Shown in pieces: positions 1 through 12,330 of a DNA stretch of 64,000 nt. Location of the stretch: positions 496,001 through 560,000 of the forward strand of contig JAJEKV010000237.1 in NCBI GenBank assembly GCA_021234155.1, given 5' to 3'. Made by a program: the position numbers and the translations under genes. Numbering within the stretch: the first letter of the stretch is position 1; each line of letters opens with the position of its first letter. Below the pieces are notes generated by a model. It did no database searches, was not told the origin of the DNA, and was given only the letters and a program-made list of their open reading frames with translations. Source of the DNA: Isoetes taiwanensis (taxonomy: Eukaryota > Streptophyta > Lycopodiopsida > Isoetales > Isoetaceae).

Positions 1-1274
1 TTTCGTTTCCATTCTATGGGCTGGGTAAGTTGGTGTCTGTTGCTCAGCAGTCGGCACCAGCCGGTGGGCTATTTTCCCACTCTGTCCTGGCGTATGGCGG
101 GGACACCCGTCCCTCTGTCCCATAGCTTAGCCTTCCACCCTTTGCACCATCTACTCCTGGACCCCCCTATTTATCTGGTTTCTGTTTGTCTCTTCTTCGT
201 TTTCGTCACGTCTCTCGGGTTGATAGATTAATAGGGTTTCACGTATCCGCCCAACTTCTTCTTTTCACATGTACTGGTAACAGGTCGCTTGCACACGTCT
301 GCGTTAGTACCTATCCTATTCCTCCTTGCAATTATATCTATACCTTCCTTAATACATGACTACCTCAGTACAACCTGTATAGTACATTTACACACCTCGT
401 CATATTACTATATTTCTATTATTATATTTCTTTCGTCCTCTATATGGGCCTATGCCCGAGGAGTCGTTGCCACCTTACACATACGCCCTCCCTTACCTTC
501 AATCGTATTTCTACTAACCTGCTATATGCATCTTCCTAGCTTCATATACCTGTATCCTATGTTTAATTTTGGCAGCTAGCGATTCCAGTTTGTGCATAGT
601 TTATCGGTAAGCTAGCCATCCCCTAACTGAGCCCTTGGTACCCTTTCCTGATTTACTAATTTACTACATATCACCCAATATGGTTTCGTATAGTCACCCC
701 CGAGATGTGTGCAGACATTCCCACTTACAGCTGTTAGTTCGCTGATTTGGTTATATCCTATTAGATCACGAAACAGATATGGGATATGTCTTTTTGCTTT
801 AGGGAAAGAATAAGCGACATTGGGACAGAGTTACTATGGATAACATCCGATGCTATGCTTACTGCAAAAATTATACATTAACAGGAGAGTTCTTCTCTCA
901 CTTACATTTCTTAGCTTTTCACCAATTCTTATCCAAAATCATTTTTCTCACACAAACAAACAGGATTTGTATCCCTTCTGATCGGGAATACTTACCTGCA
1001 TTGGTCTGTTACAGTCAGATGCTGATGCCTATTATCTATTCATAGTGCCTCCTTGAAAGTTGTTGCAGTTTCTGAACCTAACTATCTGAGCAACGGATTG
1101 TTTTGAACCGACCACAGAAAAGAGTAGAGCAAGAAGACAAAAAGATATAAAAGGATAAAAAGAGAAAAAGATAAAAAGATCAAAAGATAAAAAGAGTATA
1201 ACAAAAGGAGAGCATGGCATGCATCTGCCTGGGCCTCCCTCCTTCTTTCTTCTCCTCCCCTGATTTCATGCTTA
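1..1274. other. gene-free AT/pyrimidine-rich stretch
   Basis: I see no supported gene here. The open frames are short, lack recognisable motifs and follow the pyrimidine bias of the strand. A purine-rich low-complexity tract at about 1120-1205 is made of repeated AAAAGAT-like units. Confidence 0.5.
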
Positions 1275-1847
1275 TCAAACTCCTTTCCTGACCATAACTA
1301 ATTTTTTAACTTCTTTTCGGAAGATGGCTCCCCGATTTTTTTTAACTTTTTCGAGATTCCTCCCCATGTACGCCGGGCACAAAAAATCGACGGGGTTCTT
1401 CTCACAGCAGTAAATACAAACCTTACCGAAATCACACACCAGAAGATTGTGTTGATAACTCGAGGATCTTTGTATGGCGGCATGAACCTGCAACCTATTG
1501 AAGCACTGCATGGTTCGATCCATGTCCTGGCGCCTCACCGAGTCGTTCTTGTCGCTTAATACTCCGAGTACTTCAAGCAATCCTAGGGTATATTGGCTAT
1601 CCCGCATGGACTGCGTGTGGTGAATTCTGTCACAGTACAGACAATGCACTCGGCCGCAGCTGATGCATGATGGCAAACCTCTGCTCAGGCACATACATTT
1701 GTCGAAGCAAATGCACCACGGATTAAGCTCCTCAAGCTCGGGATTGAATGGCACTGTTAAGTTGCCTGGGGTGCCGGAGTTGGGGCGCTTCTTGCCGACC
1801 TTCTTTTCTTCATCTACATCCACAAGAATCTTCTTCCCCCTGTCCAT
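1275..1847 (-). CDS. unrecognised Cys-rich protein, 190 aa
   Basis: This is an uninterrupted 190-codon frame with an ATG at 1845-1847 on the minus strand. I do not recognise the family. The N-terminus (about residues 1-30) is Lys-rich. Residues about 45-77 hold closely spaced cysteines in CxC and CxxC pairs, including CISCGRVHCLYC, followed by two histidines, which suggests a zinc-binding module. A second group (CDFGKVCIYCCEK and a later Cys) lies at about residues 138-155. The C-terminus is basic. The spacing resembles RING or B-box-like zinc fingers only in general and fits no exact consensus. No neighbouring gene on the strand gives context. It could be a real single-exon gene, one exon of a larger gene, or a transposon-derived ORF. 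Confidence 0.45.
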   Translation of the reverse strand: MDRGKKILVDVDEEKKVGKKRPNSGTPGNLTVPFNPELEELNPWCICFDKCMCLSRGLPSCISCGRVHCLYCDRIHHTQSMRDSQYTLGLLEVLGVLSDKNDSVRRQDMDRTMQCFNRLQVHAAIQRSSSYQHNLLVCDFGKVCIYCCEKNPVDFLCPAYMGRNLEKVKKNRGAIFRKEVKKLVMVRKGV

Positions 1848-2477
1848 ACTTGATCCTGAGCTGGGACGGATGTTGAGACTTTGCCGGGCGCTTCCTTGCT
1901 TTCGGTGAATTTCGAGGGCCTCGGAGGGCGCTCAGCGGCCGGGAGAGCCCTGAGTTCTAAAAGGGCTTTCATCATTACTCTTTTTTTCGTTGTAAGCGGT
2001 TATATATAGTATTTAGGGTATTTAGGGTTTTTTAAATCTGTCGGTTTCCCGCCTACTTAATTCCGGTAGATCGCCTTAAATGCCGATCTTGTCCTATCCT
2101 CATCCCTAGAGTTTTTCGTCTGCGAATCCCGCCACACATCCCTAGTCCGGATAGGTGATATGTGTACCTTTCCCTATTTTCACTATACTACTCATTATTA
2201 TGGCTATCTCAGATTTTGTCATGATCACTACTACCCGTCTTGTCCGGTCATAGTCGTTAATTAATTCGATGTTCTATATTTTATATATTTCTATATTTCT
2301 ATATTTCTCTATTTTCTATTTCTATTTCTCTTTTTCTACCCTTTTTTTTTTTTTTTCCCTCACTTTGTCTCCCCACGTGTCGGATCCTTTCTCCATTTGG
2401 ATAGTCGTCTGGTGTCATCTCGCCACGTTGCCACGTTTCCTCCCCTTTATTTCCAAATTCCTTTTTCACGATTTCTA

Positions 2478-2517
2478 ATTTCTTTTCTTTTCTTTTCTTT
2501 TCTTTTCTTTTTTTTTT
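2478..2517. repeat. (TTTTC)n simple repeat
   Basis: Five-base pyrimidine units TTTTC are repeated in tandem, ending in a poly-T run. It is a microsatellite with no coding value. Confidence 0.8.
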
Positions 2518-2878
2518 CTCTAACGGTTCCGAGATTTTGAATCGCCCGTCGCCGGAACCTTGAGCTCCCCCTTACCGATGTTCCCCTTTTATTCTCCAAT
2601 TGTGCCTCTTGAATTGCCTGTTTTCGGTCCTTATCTATCTTAAATTTCAAATTTTCTACAACAACTGTCTGTCATGATCTATCAGCGGTACGCCCTGTTC
2701 ATACATAGATATCTGGCTGTTCTTTCCCGGCCAGAGCAATCATACATTTGTATACTACATAACTTATTTCCTAAGAAGGATGAACATAATCTAATCCTAA
2801 TCTTTTGAGAAAACTAGCGTATTAAGAACCATGAGATCTGGGAGAGATGCACTTAGCTAGACATTTCCGTCGGATCAC

Positions 2879-2923
2879 CCATCGCCCCGTCGCCCCCATC
2901 GCCCCCCGTCGCCCTCGTCGCCA
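2879..2923. repeat. GTCGCC/ATCGCC short tandem repeat
   Basis: An irregular array of six- to eight-base units built on TCGCC is GC-rich inside AT-rich flanks. It looks like a degenerate microsatellite. Confidence 0.6.
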
Positions 2924-3160
2924 CTAACTCCAAGCGTGGAGTTCTCAGATTTGATGACAATTGGAATGTCTCAAATATTAATTACTAAAAAGCACAATAA
3001 CATCAAGACGAACAAATTATTCCCATTGCAAACAACTATGAGTACATTTTGTAATCTCAATTCCCTGCCAATTCAAAGAATTTGGAGCCTTATTCTGGCC
3101 CAGTATGCAGTATTTCATGGTGAAATTATACACTAGTTCATCCCATAAGCAATTGTCATG

Positions 3161-3947
3161 CTAAACTGAAGTGTCCACTAGAGAGATAGTTGTGTCTTGA
3201 TTCTCTTTGCTCTGTGATTTACAAGTGAAGTAGAACACACTACTCAACATACAATCAACCAAGCTGATAAATGTGTACATCCCTATAAGAAGGGGGGCTT
3301 CCCACATCTTTGAAGCCGCATCTATCTTATAACCGTATCCAGGCACCCCAATCATCCTGTACTGGAATAAACTGTCCACAGATGCCATGCTTAAATTGTT
3401 CACGACAAACAGAAGAATGAGTTCTTCCTTTCACCAAAGCATAGGCTCTAGACAGTGCCTCCACACCATAGCAATCTTCTAATATAGATATTACAAGTGA
3501 CAGATTGCACACAATCATGAAATGAGCAAATGCCACAGAAAATATTATGGCAACCATCACAAATGCGAGGAAAAACATCTTGATTGTAAAAACAACCAAT
3601 CCTATGAACAGAGCAATAGAAATAAGGAATTGAAATAGTATGATACAGATCCAGAAATATGTTGTTGCAAGTCTCTTCCACAATTTGGGAACATTAGAAA
3701 GAAATCTCAAAAACACCAATCTTCTGCCAGTATAGGCCATTGCAACTCCACAAGAAACCATTAATTTGGCAGTTAAGCCAAACAGTACAAAAAAGGGCAA
3801 TTGGAATGTATTGGCCACAATGTTCTCTGGAACTTTGACATAAAAGATCCTGAATGATGGAGTAAACCAAAACCCTTGTGATGTAGCAATAAGTTCTAAC
3901 TTGCTTGCCGAATACCTGCCGGTTGTTACTGGTGCTTCTTGACCTCT
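3161..3947 (-). pseudogene. multi-pass membrane protein, partial and frameshifted
   Basis: Two overlapping minus-strand frames read as one protein joined at about 3400-3405. The upstream part contains several long hydrophobic segments (for example LWKRLATTYFWICIILFQFL) and then SILEDCYGVEALSRAYALVKGR. The downstream part continues with a hydrophobic stretch, MIGVPGYGYKID, another membrane segment and a hydrophilic tail ending VDTSV. The arrangement of a VPKLWKRL-type motif, a SxLEDxYG motif and a KGR loop, then two final helices, resembles an uncharacterised family of plant multi-pass membrane proteins. The family assignment is from memory and is not firm. A single-base indel in an A/G-rich run (AAAGGAAGAACTC) explains the shift. 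The frame is open upstream only to 3947, no good ATG is present, and the N-terminal third is missing or lies in another exon. Confidence 0.5.
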
Positions 3948-6393
3948 TCAATCTGCTTCTGCAAGACCTCACAGAAATAAGGGAAGAGGATGGGAATCCC
4001 CACCACAATATTCCTGGCTACTTATTTAGTGGGAAAAAAGATGAATGAGCCAAACATGACTTGTGATCACATGCTTTATTACAAGACTGGTTACAACATA
4101 CAGATAAGAATGAAAAATATAACCTAAGGGATGAAAGAAAGAAATGTGAAACACCAACCCTTCACTTGCTTGGCTTGATTGATGCTTAACTTGCTTACTT
4201 GCCACCATATAGGCCAGAATTGCTGAATCCTTAAGAAGGACTGCCACAGATTCTCAGTCGCATTAACAGCTTTTTTTACTTTGGGCACGAACATGCATGA
4301 AGAACATGCTCAAGACTGCTGCAGAGTCCTTCATTTTAGACAAATACCAGACAACCAAGAAAAACTCTAACAAAAAAGGCTGCAGACGATCTTGCTTGAA
4401 TCACAATGCACGGCAGATAAAAATATATTTGACGCGCAGGGTCCATTGAAATGGCTTTCTAAAAGCCATGGCACCAAATATAATGTTGCCAAAAATGCTT
4501 ATCCATATCTATCATATCTTAATCTGAGATTTGGATCACTTAAACTTTGGAGAGAGCGTCTGTCAGTTTGCATAATCCCTGGTCATTCTCTGGTGTGATC
4601 CATCTTTGAGCTCCATGTCTTTTACAGTTTTGACTCACAGAGAAGACACATACATAAAGACTCAACGAAAATCTGGCTTCAACGCCAGGAACAAGCACTT
4701 CATGGATTAGCTAAAGAGCCAAAGTTTTCAAGGAAAACGGAATAGAGGCCTGATGTAGAAGTAAATTCAAAGATAGGAAGAGAAACAAAGTCTGGGATTC
4801 ACCATTTTGAAGCCCCGCAAAATCGAAAACATGGAGAGTGGAGGCTGCCTTCAAGAATGGAAATAAAAATCTACTGGGTGAATAAAGTGTGCACTGGATG
4901 AAGCCAGATTGAAGATGAACCACGATGCTCTACCATGCTGTGCGAGGGCCTGTATGGTACTGGATAAAGCTGCTACTGCCTATTTCCACCATCGCCATTT
5001 TGAAGCAACGATCAAAATGATATAGAAGCCAGAAGAATATAAGCTGCAAAAAATCTCTATTCAAAGGAATAAAATGGAGGACTTAAAGCGAGAAACCTAA
5101 GAGTACCTGCAAATATGAGTATTAAGCTTTGGATATGGCTTCAATTCCGGCAGACTTCTACCTCAAAGCTTTTCCCCTCTTTTCCAGCAGTTTCGGACGG
5201 TTCCTATGAGCAGGCATTCATAATCTGCCATGGCGAGAATTAACAAAAACATAGAGTAGTAGATAGATAAAATAATAGGATTTTAGCCTAGAAATCTGCA
5301 GTAGATTCCTGCTTCGACCTAGCAACCCTAAAAAAAACCAGACCATACCCTAATCCACACAACCCTAAAAAAACCCTAAAACTAATGGGAGGATATTCAC
5401 CACATGATTTGCCCCCTTTTCTAAAATCAACGGCTAACAAAAGGGTGCACTCTAGAAATACTATTTAGTACACCTGGATGAATACGGCCACCAAATCATA
5501 TGAAAACCTTAGAGAAAACAGTACAAAAACACAAAAAAACCCCTGTTATAATGCTAGATATTCTCTTTAAACATTTCTATTATTTATTGCAGATTACATC
5601 TGTTTGAGACATAGTGAGATAATATTGTTCATAGAAAAAATTTAGAGGTTCTGCTACCAGAGTTGCCAATGTATGTCCATGAACCATGCTTATGCGAGAT
5701 TGCTTAATATTAGATATTTTCATATGTTGCCAAGGTTAGCACTTATGTTTAGAAGTTCAGATCTAGGAACTTTTGATTTATTTCCAACCCATTGTTCAGA
5801 AGTTCTGGCATTGTGATACTTCATTAGTGTCATCCCATTTGTTCAGCTTTGGATTTCACTTAATTACCATCCTATATTAAAGAAAGAATATTGAATTTGC
5901 ATTTCTTCACTGTAGCAAGGCAAGTAGTTCTTATATTGTATTAACAGTTTTCAAGGGCTACAACAATGTAGATTTTTCCAAGGACATTTTTATTGCATAG
6001 CAGATGTTGCAGCACCATCCTTAGAAGTAAGTGTAAATGCATATACGAGGAAATAGTCTTTGCAATGCGCATTTTGTGCACATTAGCCATCGCATTTCGT
6101 GCAAATTAGGTCCTTCTATTTTTCTTGCTTACTAACATGTTTTAAGCTATATCTCTAGAGGAGCTGTGGCAATCCATACACACCAGGGGATCTTTTCACA
6201 TTCGAAGAATCATATCTATTCTGATAAGCCTCTTTGAGTGGCGTATGTACTGCCAAATATAATTCGATTTTCTGCCTCTAAAAGGTAGCCACATTTTCCC
6301 TACTCATTCTCTAATTCTTTTCTCTTTAAACATAAGGGACTCGGTGAAAGAAAAGGTTCAAGTGAATATTTTCAAATGAATAAGTGTAAGTTA
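3948..6393. other. gene-free AT-rich stretch
   Basis: I find no gene, RNA gene or clear transposon here. Short A-rich runs at about 5325-5390 and 5530-5545 are present. A conserved-looking 30-residue frame (VVGIPILFPYFCEVLQKQ and on) lies just upstream of the membrane-protein fragment but in another frame and ends at a stop. Confidence 0.4.
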
Positions 6394-7155
6394 AGAATAG
6401 AATAGAATAGAATATGATTTTATCGTCCACGGAGACCAACTGGCCTATGGGACCCAAGTACAAAGAGAGAGCAAAGCAGCGATTACAAACCGGGATTAAA
6501 ACCCCCACCAAGGGTTTTTGGGGAAAAATCTTAGTAGCAATAAGGATGCCGACATCTTTACTGATTATATACATAATCACAAGTACGGTGAGGTTAATGT
6601 GGGGACGGGGGGCATAAGCGAGTCGGCGTGATCCATTACCTCGGGAGGTACGATCCCAACAAGCCCTCTGAGGGCGTGCTCCAAGTAGCTCATGCAGTGG
6701 CCTGATGGGGCACAACTAACCGAGCATACCGGAGCCCGGATATGCTCAGACACGGACAAAGCCCCGAGGGCGTGACTTTCATCCTCAATGGCCGCTGGAC
6801 AAGATCGACGGACTCGCCTCACGCTGCTCCCGAATCCATCTCCCCCGCCTCAATGCGGAGGTGGTGTGCACCGCGCGAATGGAAGCAATCACCTGGCGCT
6901 TTTTCATGGGTAGATGGGTGCTGGCAGTAGTGGTGTGGGCCCCTCGTGAGCATGGGATTAAACGCTGTCGATAATTTGCCACCTTGACATGTGACATGGC
7001 CTCAGATCCCAAAGCTTGGCCATGAAGCAAGCATCCAAATCTCGCTTCAAGGCAGCGTTCCTTCCGGTGTATGCACTAGTCCACATCGTGTGCCCGCACA
7101 TTCCATCTTGAGAACCACCGGGCTTGCTTGTCTTTCCAAAGAAGCTTTTGAGTCG

Positions 7156-8439
7156 CTATGGCCCATCACCACCGCCAAAGCAAGGTTGGGCAGCGGGCTT
7201 CATCCATAGCCACCACCTTCTCGGAAGTAAATAATGTGACGTTCCAAAAGCTAAAACCCTCTCTGTAATGGAAGGAAGCCTGCCTCCCGGAGCAAGATCT
7301 CGATATGGGACCATGGATTTCACTCCCGGTGGTTCGGGCCAAGAAGGCCTTCTACACTGCTCTAGATCGCTCCAAGTGGTGAGGGATATCACCGCCCCCA
7401 CACTTACGGGCCCCATAGAGGAGGACCCGGCTCAATCAAGGCCCTCGAACAAGTGTGCCGGGTGATCCCATGCATACTCTGCCTTTGTGACTATTGTTTT
7501 GCATTGCATACGTGGCTTTCCAAACCCAAAGGGACCGTAGCCCCGATGGATGCATCCCAAAATGTGGTAGTAGAAAACTCAATGCCCAAATACTTATAAG
7601 CGGAGCCACCTCCACTACCCCGCCTCGTAAGTGAACGAGGGAAGGCGTGGGTGCCGGATGATGGGACCAAAGACACCCTCGTCTTGGCCAAGTTAACCTC
7701 ATGCCTGAATTGGCGAGAAAGTGTCCAAAGCATCCGTGGCGTTGCATGTTCTTCCGGGTATATGCGAAAGCATATGAGTTGCCGGATTATGTGTTGTGAT
7801 CAATCGAAGCCTCCCCGCCATTCTTCTAGCTGGTCAATGTACAAGCCGAAGAGCGCCAGGGATAGAGGGCAGCCCCGCGCACCCCAATGCTACTAACAAC
7901 GGGCTCCCCGACAAGTGTGAGACGACCGGAGCAAGCCTCGTGATAGTCTGTGGATATAGCATTCCGCAAGTCGACAGGGGTCCCCAAGCATAACTTATCC
8001 CAGGCACCGTGTCAAAAGCCTTTGGAAATCCACGGCAACAAGATGTGTGCTCAAGCGTTGATTCCGCTATCCTCTATGAGTGTTCGCAGAGTGAAGATAT
8101 GGTCAATAGTAGAATGCCGTGGGCGGAAGCCTGCTGGAGAGAGCCCGCACTTTCCATCCTCGCCAGAGTGTCGGGCCGTTGCTCAAGAATCCCCAAGCAA
8201 CTTGGCAAAGACGTAATCCGACCATAATGGTAATGATAGTTGGTCGGGTCATGGGGGTCCCCTCGCTTGTATATGGGCACAACTCTACCGGGTAGTCCCA
8301 AAGGCGGGGGAGCCTTCTTGCAATGCCCCTCGTTGAAGAGGCCGGAGAACCGGCACCATTGGGGGCCCGGCCCACTTGAGAAGCTCTGCCAGATACCATC
8401 CAAATCGGCCGCCTTCAGCATTAGGCGCTGCGTGCCCAT
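7156..8439 (-). pseudogene. LINE reverse transcriptase, fragmented
   Basis: Reading the minus strand, RVVPIYKRGDPHDPTNY (about 8220-8300) matches the start of the LINE RT domain. It is followed, across frames, by AGFRPRHSTIDHIFTLR, a GVRxGCPLSPALFGLYID segment near 7850-7885, VNLAKTRV and YKYLGIEFSTTTFWDASI near 7550-7720. QKAFLARTTGVKSMVPYRIL in the C-terminal region near 7290-7400 corresponds to the plus-strand fragment at 21491. The near-universal RQGCPLSP motif is frameshifted because the expected CAG (Gln) codon reads CG, and the YADD catalytic region is not recognisable. The frameshifts are consistent with decay, but some may be sequence errors. Confidence 0.65.
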
Positions 8440-9264
8440 TATGACATCCCTTCAGAATGACCCCGCTAGGCCTGTCTGCGGAGGGTATCGCGCCCCGGCT
8501 TCCCATTGGGTCATCAAACCGCCGCAAGTATCTCACCCATTGTTAGGGGTAATATTTCTCCGTGGGTCATGCGGCAGCTTACTCAAGACCTTTCTCCAAA
8601 AGTCCTTTAGGGTGGCGGGTCTAGTAGACCAAACATCTCATTCTCGAAAGTTCGCAAGGTACCGGGCTTTCTTTGGTCTTGAGGAAGGAGCAGAGATTGA
8701 CGACACCGGGCATGGGCGAATGGTGGGGTCCAAAGACTTGGCGGAGCCATCGCTTTCAGCCCCCGGCATTCGCCATCGAACCTGATTATGGGGAAGGTGG
8801 TTGCAGCCCCGTGGATCGCCGAGCGCCTCTCCCAAAGCATCCGCCCCTACCCTCGTATGAGCCGGTTCACCGGGGACGTCACGTTGAAGTGTGGGGAGTC
8901 AGCAAAGACTCCCAGGGCAAGCTCAAGCATCCTCGCATAGAGCGCCGCGCATGATCATAGTCCGTGACGCAACCGCGGGTACATGGGGTGTTGGGGCAAT
9001 GGGTGCTCGGCTTGTTCGCCAATCTATCTCGCAAGAATGTGAGGCCGATGGCTGAGCTACTTCCTCCCCGACCACTTGTCCCATTAATCGGCAGTGATCA
9101 AGTGTAGGCATTGCTCGTCTGCTAGCACGTAATCCACCACACGGGTGTGCCCCTCGGTTCTCCCGTCTACAAGTGAAGCGGCCGGAGGGCCATTTGTATA
9201 GCCCATTGCAAATGACCAGTCAAAGATATTTGCCAAAGAATAAAGTTTGCCGGCCATACCGTTG

Positions 9265-9522
9265 TCACCTGGTCATTATCCGACGCCCTTGGCCAAACCA
9301 TCTCTCGGGTCCATTTGCAACACATCCTCGCCTAGAGATGCGAATTTGGGATCCGCTTTCCAATGCAGGCGGCAGATTGAAATCTTCAAGCAACATGACC
9401 TTGCCCAATTGTTCAGACGGGCCAGATGTCATCATATAGATCGACATAGGGCTCCCGCTCATCCACATCCAAGTGCGTGTGGTAAAAGTTGCTCTCAAAG
9501 ATGGGAAGTAGCAAGCCGCCAC
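9265..9522 (-). pseudogene. LINE endonuclease-domain remnant
   Basis: The minus-strand frame contains LEDFNLPPALESGSQ. This matches the GDFNLP metal-binding signature of APE-type LINE endonucleases, with the Gly-Asp replaced by Glu-Asp. It is preceded by AACYFPSLRATF. The remnant lies upstream of the RT pieces on the same strand, as expected for LINE ORF2. The rest of the endonuclease (towards 9930) is too broken to trace. Confidence 0.5.
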
Positions 9523-10439
9523 AAAGAGAGGGCTGCCATCGCTGTTTCAGACTCGCATCCACTGTGTATCATAGCTCAGCTTTTGCACGAGAGAGACCTG
9601 TGGCGCCCCCTACTGTGATACGGTGCACTCACCGTGATACAAACATGAGTTCTTTCCCACACCAGCTCCACGCCGATACGTGGGCCCTCCACATATCACC
9701 GCACTGCGAACGAAGGTCGATTGGGGAAGAGTGAAGGTGTCATTCTACCCCGCCTCCCTCGTGGCCTACCTAGTCAAGGAAGCGTAAAAACATACATGTC
9801 AAGAGCACATACATCAACATCCCGTGACCATCTCAAGGATGGTCCTCCTCATATCTGCATAGACAAAGATCGCACATCACATAGGGGATCCTACCCAAGG
9901 CTCGGACTCAAAGGATAACCGACGGCTTGGGTCTCCGTGAGTTCGCTGGTGCATGTAATTCATGGCAATGGAATTGGCTGGCATAAGAACATGGCATAGG
10001 GTTGTCCACTCCATCCGCCTCTCCCTGTGCACACTTTGCAGAGTAGGCTGAAAAGTGTTGGGACTGATCAGAGCCCTCGGCGGATGCATAGCCAAAGGGG
10101 CTATTCCCCGGGTCTCATCCTCCCAGTCCCGATGGGGCAGGTAGGGATCAATCCCTCCAGAGATCTACATGCTAACTCAAGGTGACTAGAGGGCCACTGC
10201 CCGTATTCGTGTGAACCCACTGGAAAGTGTACACCACTTCACGGCAGCACGAGCCCATGCCTTACCCGCACTCGGTGGTAAGCCATTAGACCTAGTCACA
10301 ATGATCCCGGTAGGCTTTACACACCGGGGGGATCGCTCAAGAGTCAGGACATGAGCCTCCTTCTTAGCCGCCCGCCCCTTCACCCACAACCGTGTGTGGC
10401 TCTTGTACATTGTGCCTAATCTACAATGTGCTAGAGAGG

Positions 10440-11030
10440 CTACTCTAGGAGCATCAACTACAAGCTTTAGGGCCTCTACCCCCTTCCCAATACAAGGAGT
10501 TCACGTAAATACATCATCCAAATATATCACGTAAGAACTAAAGAACTAGATCCAATCATAGAGTTAGGTTCTTTAGTTAGTGTCCGAGATCTAAGATCTA
10601 GATAACTACTATGGGCAATTTAATAGTCTAAACCTACTGATTCTATGACTAGAAGACGGTTTAAGCTATTAAATTGACCAAATACCTGATCCTTGAGTGG
10701 CTCCTCCCGACCCGAAGTTCAACCATCCCGCCGAGCTGATCGAATTCGTGGAAACCGATGGCATGAATTGGCTTTTGGCAGCCGTGGGAGGCGGTTTTGG
10801 CTCCTGGGGCAGCCAAAACTGAGCTCTAAAACCCTAAGGACAAAAAAACTAGCAAGCTAGGGTTTTCCTACCCTAAATAGACATGGGGTTTAGGCTAGGG
10901 TTTCCAATTACCCAATTTGGCATGTGGGATAATTGGAAAGGCCCCACTTGCCTTTAGTGGCTAGGTGGCAAAATATGCCAACATGGAAAGGTGTGCCTCA
11001 TTAATGTGCACATGTGCACATTAATAATAT
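10440..11030. other. AT-rich spacer with nested inverted repeats
   Basis: No gene is seen. The arms AACTAAAGAAC (10536-10546) and GTTCTTTAGTT (10568-10578) are perfectly complementary. CAATTTAATAG (10616-10626) pairs with CTATTAAATTG (10666-10676), and the second pair extends to about 19 bases with two mismatches. The palindrome AGATCTAAGATCT lies between the two pairs. The block separates two GC-rich segments. Confidence 0.5.
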
Positions 11031-12330
11031 ATGAACACTCCTAGCAAGTTGCCCCTAGGGCTACTTACCCGCTATCCGTTATGCATACACGCCAATCGGG
11101 TGGCGGTACGCGTGACGTGGCAAAGACAATGTACGCCCCGGAGCGATATCGTCTTTGGAACGCCACAAGACCGATTGGGCCAAAGTCGCCCGGGTAGTAA
11201 CACGCAATTCCTCCGCGGTCCTCGTTGGGTGCACTCATTGAAGACGCGAGTAGCGCTTAGTATCCCGCAAATCAGGTAGCTCGTGACCAAAGATGTTCCC
11301 ATGTTTCCATGAGGAAGATAAGGTCCATGTCCATGGCGACGGAATTGAGATCTGCCCCCTTCGCCATGGGAAGCCACGGCAATTCCGGGGATACCACGGC
11401 AGGCACGATCCCTATTTAGCGGCAGTGCATCGCCACTTCAGTCCCGGTGGTAGTGGTGGTCCTGTGGGAAGCGGAAGATGTGGGATGCTTGTGCCGGGCT
11501 GGGCCCCTCGGAGGGGACTCGAGGGGCCGGAGTGCCCCGCATCCCCGTTTGGCTGCTGAATTCCCTCGCATCCTTCCCTGACCAGCCCCGCCTCTCCATG
11601 TCCGGGCGGCAGCCCCCACTTTGGCCGCCAGGAGCTTGCAGATATGAGGGGGCGGTAGACACCGTGGTTGGCAAATTTATGGAAGCGGGACGCAGGATGT
11701 GAACCGGTAGAGCAGAGACACCGTGAACCCTCGCCCCCTGATCCGTGCCGAGGTTGAGGAGGCTAAGGCCACGCGACGAGGAGCACAGCCCTTCCGCCGT
11801 GAGGTTGAGGAGGCCGCCACTATGAGATAAGGAGTCCAGCCGCTTTGAAAGCAGCCGCGTAATCGAAGCGCCGAGTAAGGATTTAGCACGAGACGGGAGC
11901 TACAGAGCTTCGGGCCGCCGCTGCTCAAAGAAGGCAAGGGCCTCCATGCCGCAGGCACATGAGCAACTCCGCCCATTGCACGGAGATGGCAAGACATGAC
12001 AACGCCCCCGCAAGAGCCGAGCCCATACCCTGGAGAACGTAAAACCACAAAGAAAGAACACACCAACCCCGCGAACCCACCAACATATTGTGGTGTCAAA
12101 CCGAACACCGGCTAGCGGACACATCGGATCACGCCGGCCGCCACCACCCAGGCGCCCGGCCACCCTTCACGCCCACCCACCTCAACCAACACACATGCCC
12201 CCCCGAACTCCCAGAAACGAGACGCAGGAGCCGCAATGTGGTATCGCGAGGCCCGACGGAGGAGTCGGGAGAACATCTCACTTCCCAACTCCAGACACAG
12301 ATCTTGGACCGGATGATGAGGAAATGATAG
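11031..12330. other. GC-rich block of unknown coding
   Basis: This stretch is strongly GC-rich compared with its flanks and has open frames on both strands, none with a motif I recognise. By composition it resembles the LINE at 6394-10430 and may be a retroelement 5' part (ORF1 or gag-like), but I have no domain evidence. Confidence 0.3.

Larger units (their letters stand above)
1848..3160. other. gene-free stretch with low-complexity tracts
   Basis: No gene is supported. Notable are a T/C-rich tract at about 2270-2360, a (TTTTC)n run at about 2478-2510, and a short GC-rich imperfect repeat of CGCCCC/GTCGCC units at about 2879-2923. Open frames on both strands here arise from the base bias. 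Confidence 0.5.
6394..10430 (-). mobile_element. decayed GC-rich LINE (non-LTR retrotransposon)
   Basis: The 3' end is marked on the minus strand by TGGACGATAAAATC followed by a short (TTCTA)n tail at about 6394-6415. The same 3' sequence occurs on the plus strand at about 20825-20880, so this is a dispersed family. Upstream come broken coding pieces in LINE order: a C-terminal region at about 7160-7420, a reverse-transcriptase region at about 7490-8440, and an endonuclease-like piece at about 9265-9520. The element is much richer in G+C than its flanks. The 5' boundary near 10430 is estimated from base composition. No target-site duplication was identified. Frames break repeatedly, so the element cannot act as written. 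Confidence 0.7.

Noticed and set aside
2447-2650. Basic Lys/Arg-rich minus-strand open frame
   Set aside because: Its composition comes from the TTTTC repeat and adjoining pyrimidine tract.
8240-8785. Long plus-strand open frame (181 codons) opposite the LINE
   Set aside because: It is antisense to recognisable LINE reverse-transcriptase pieces and is open because the region is GC-rich; it has no motif of its own.
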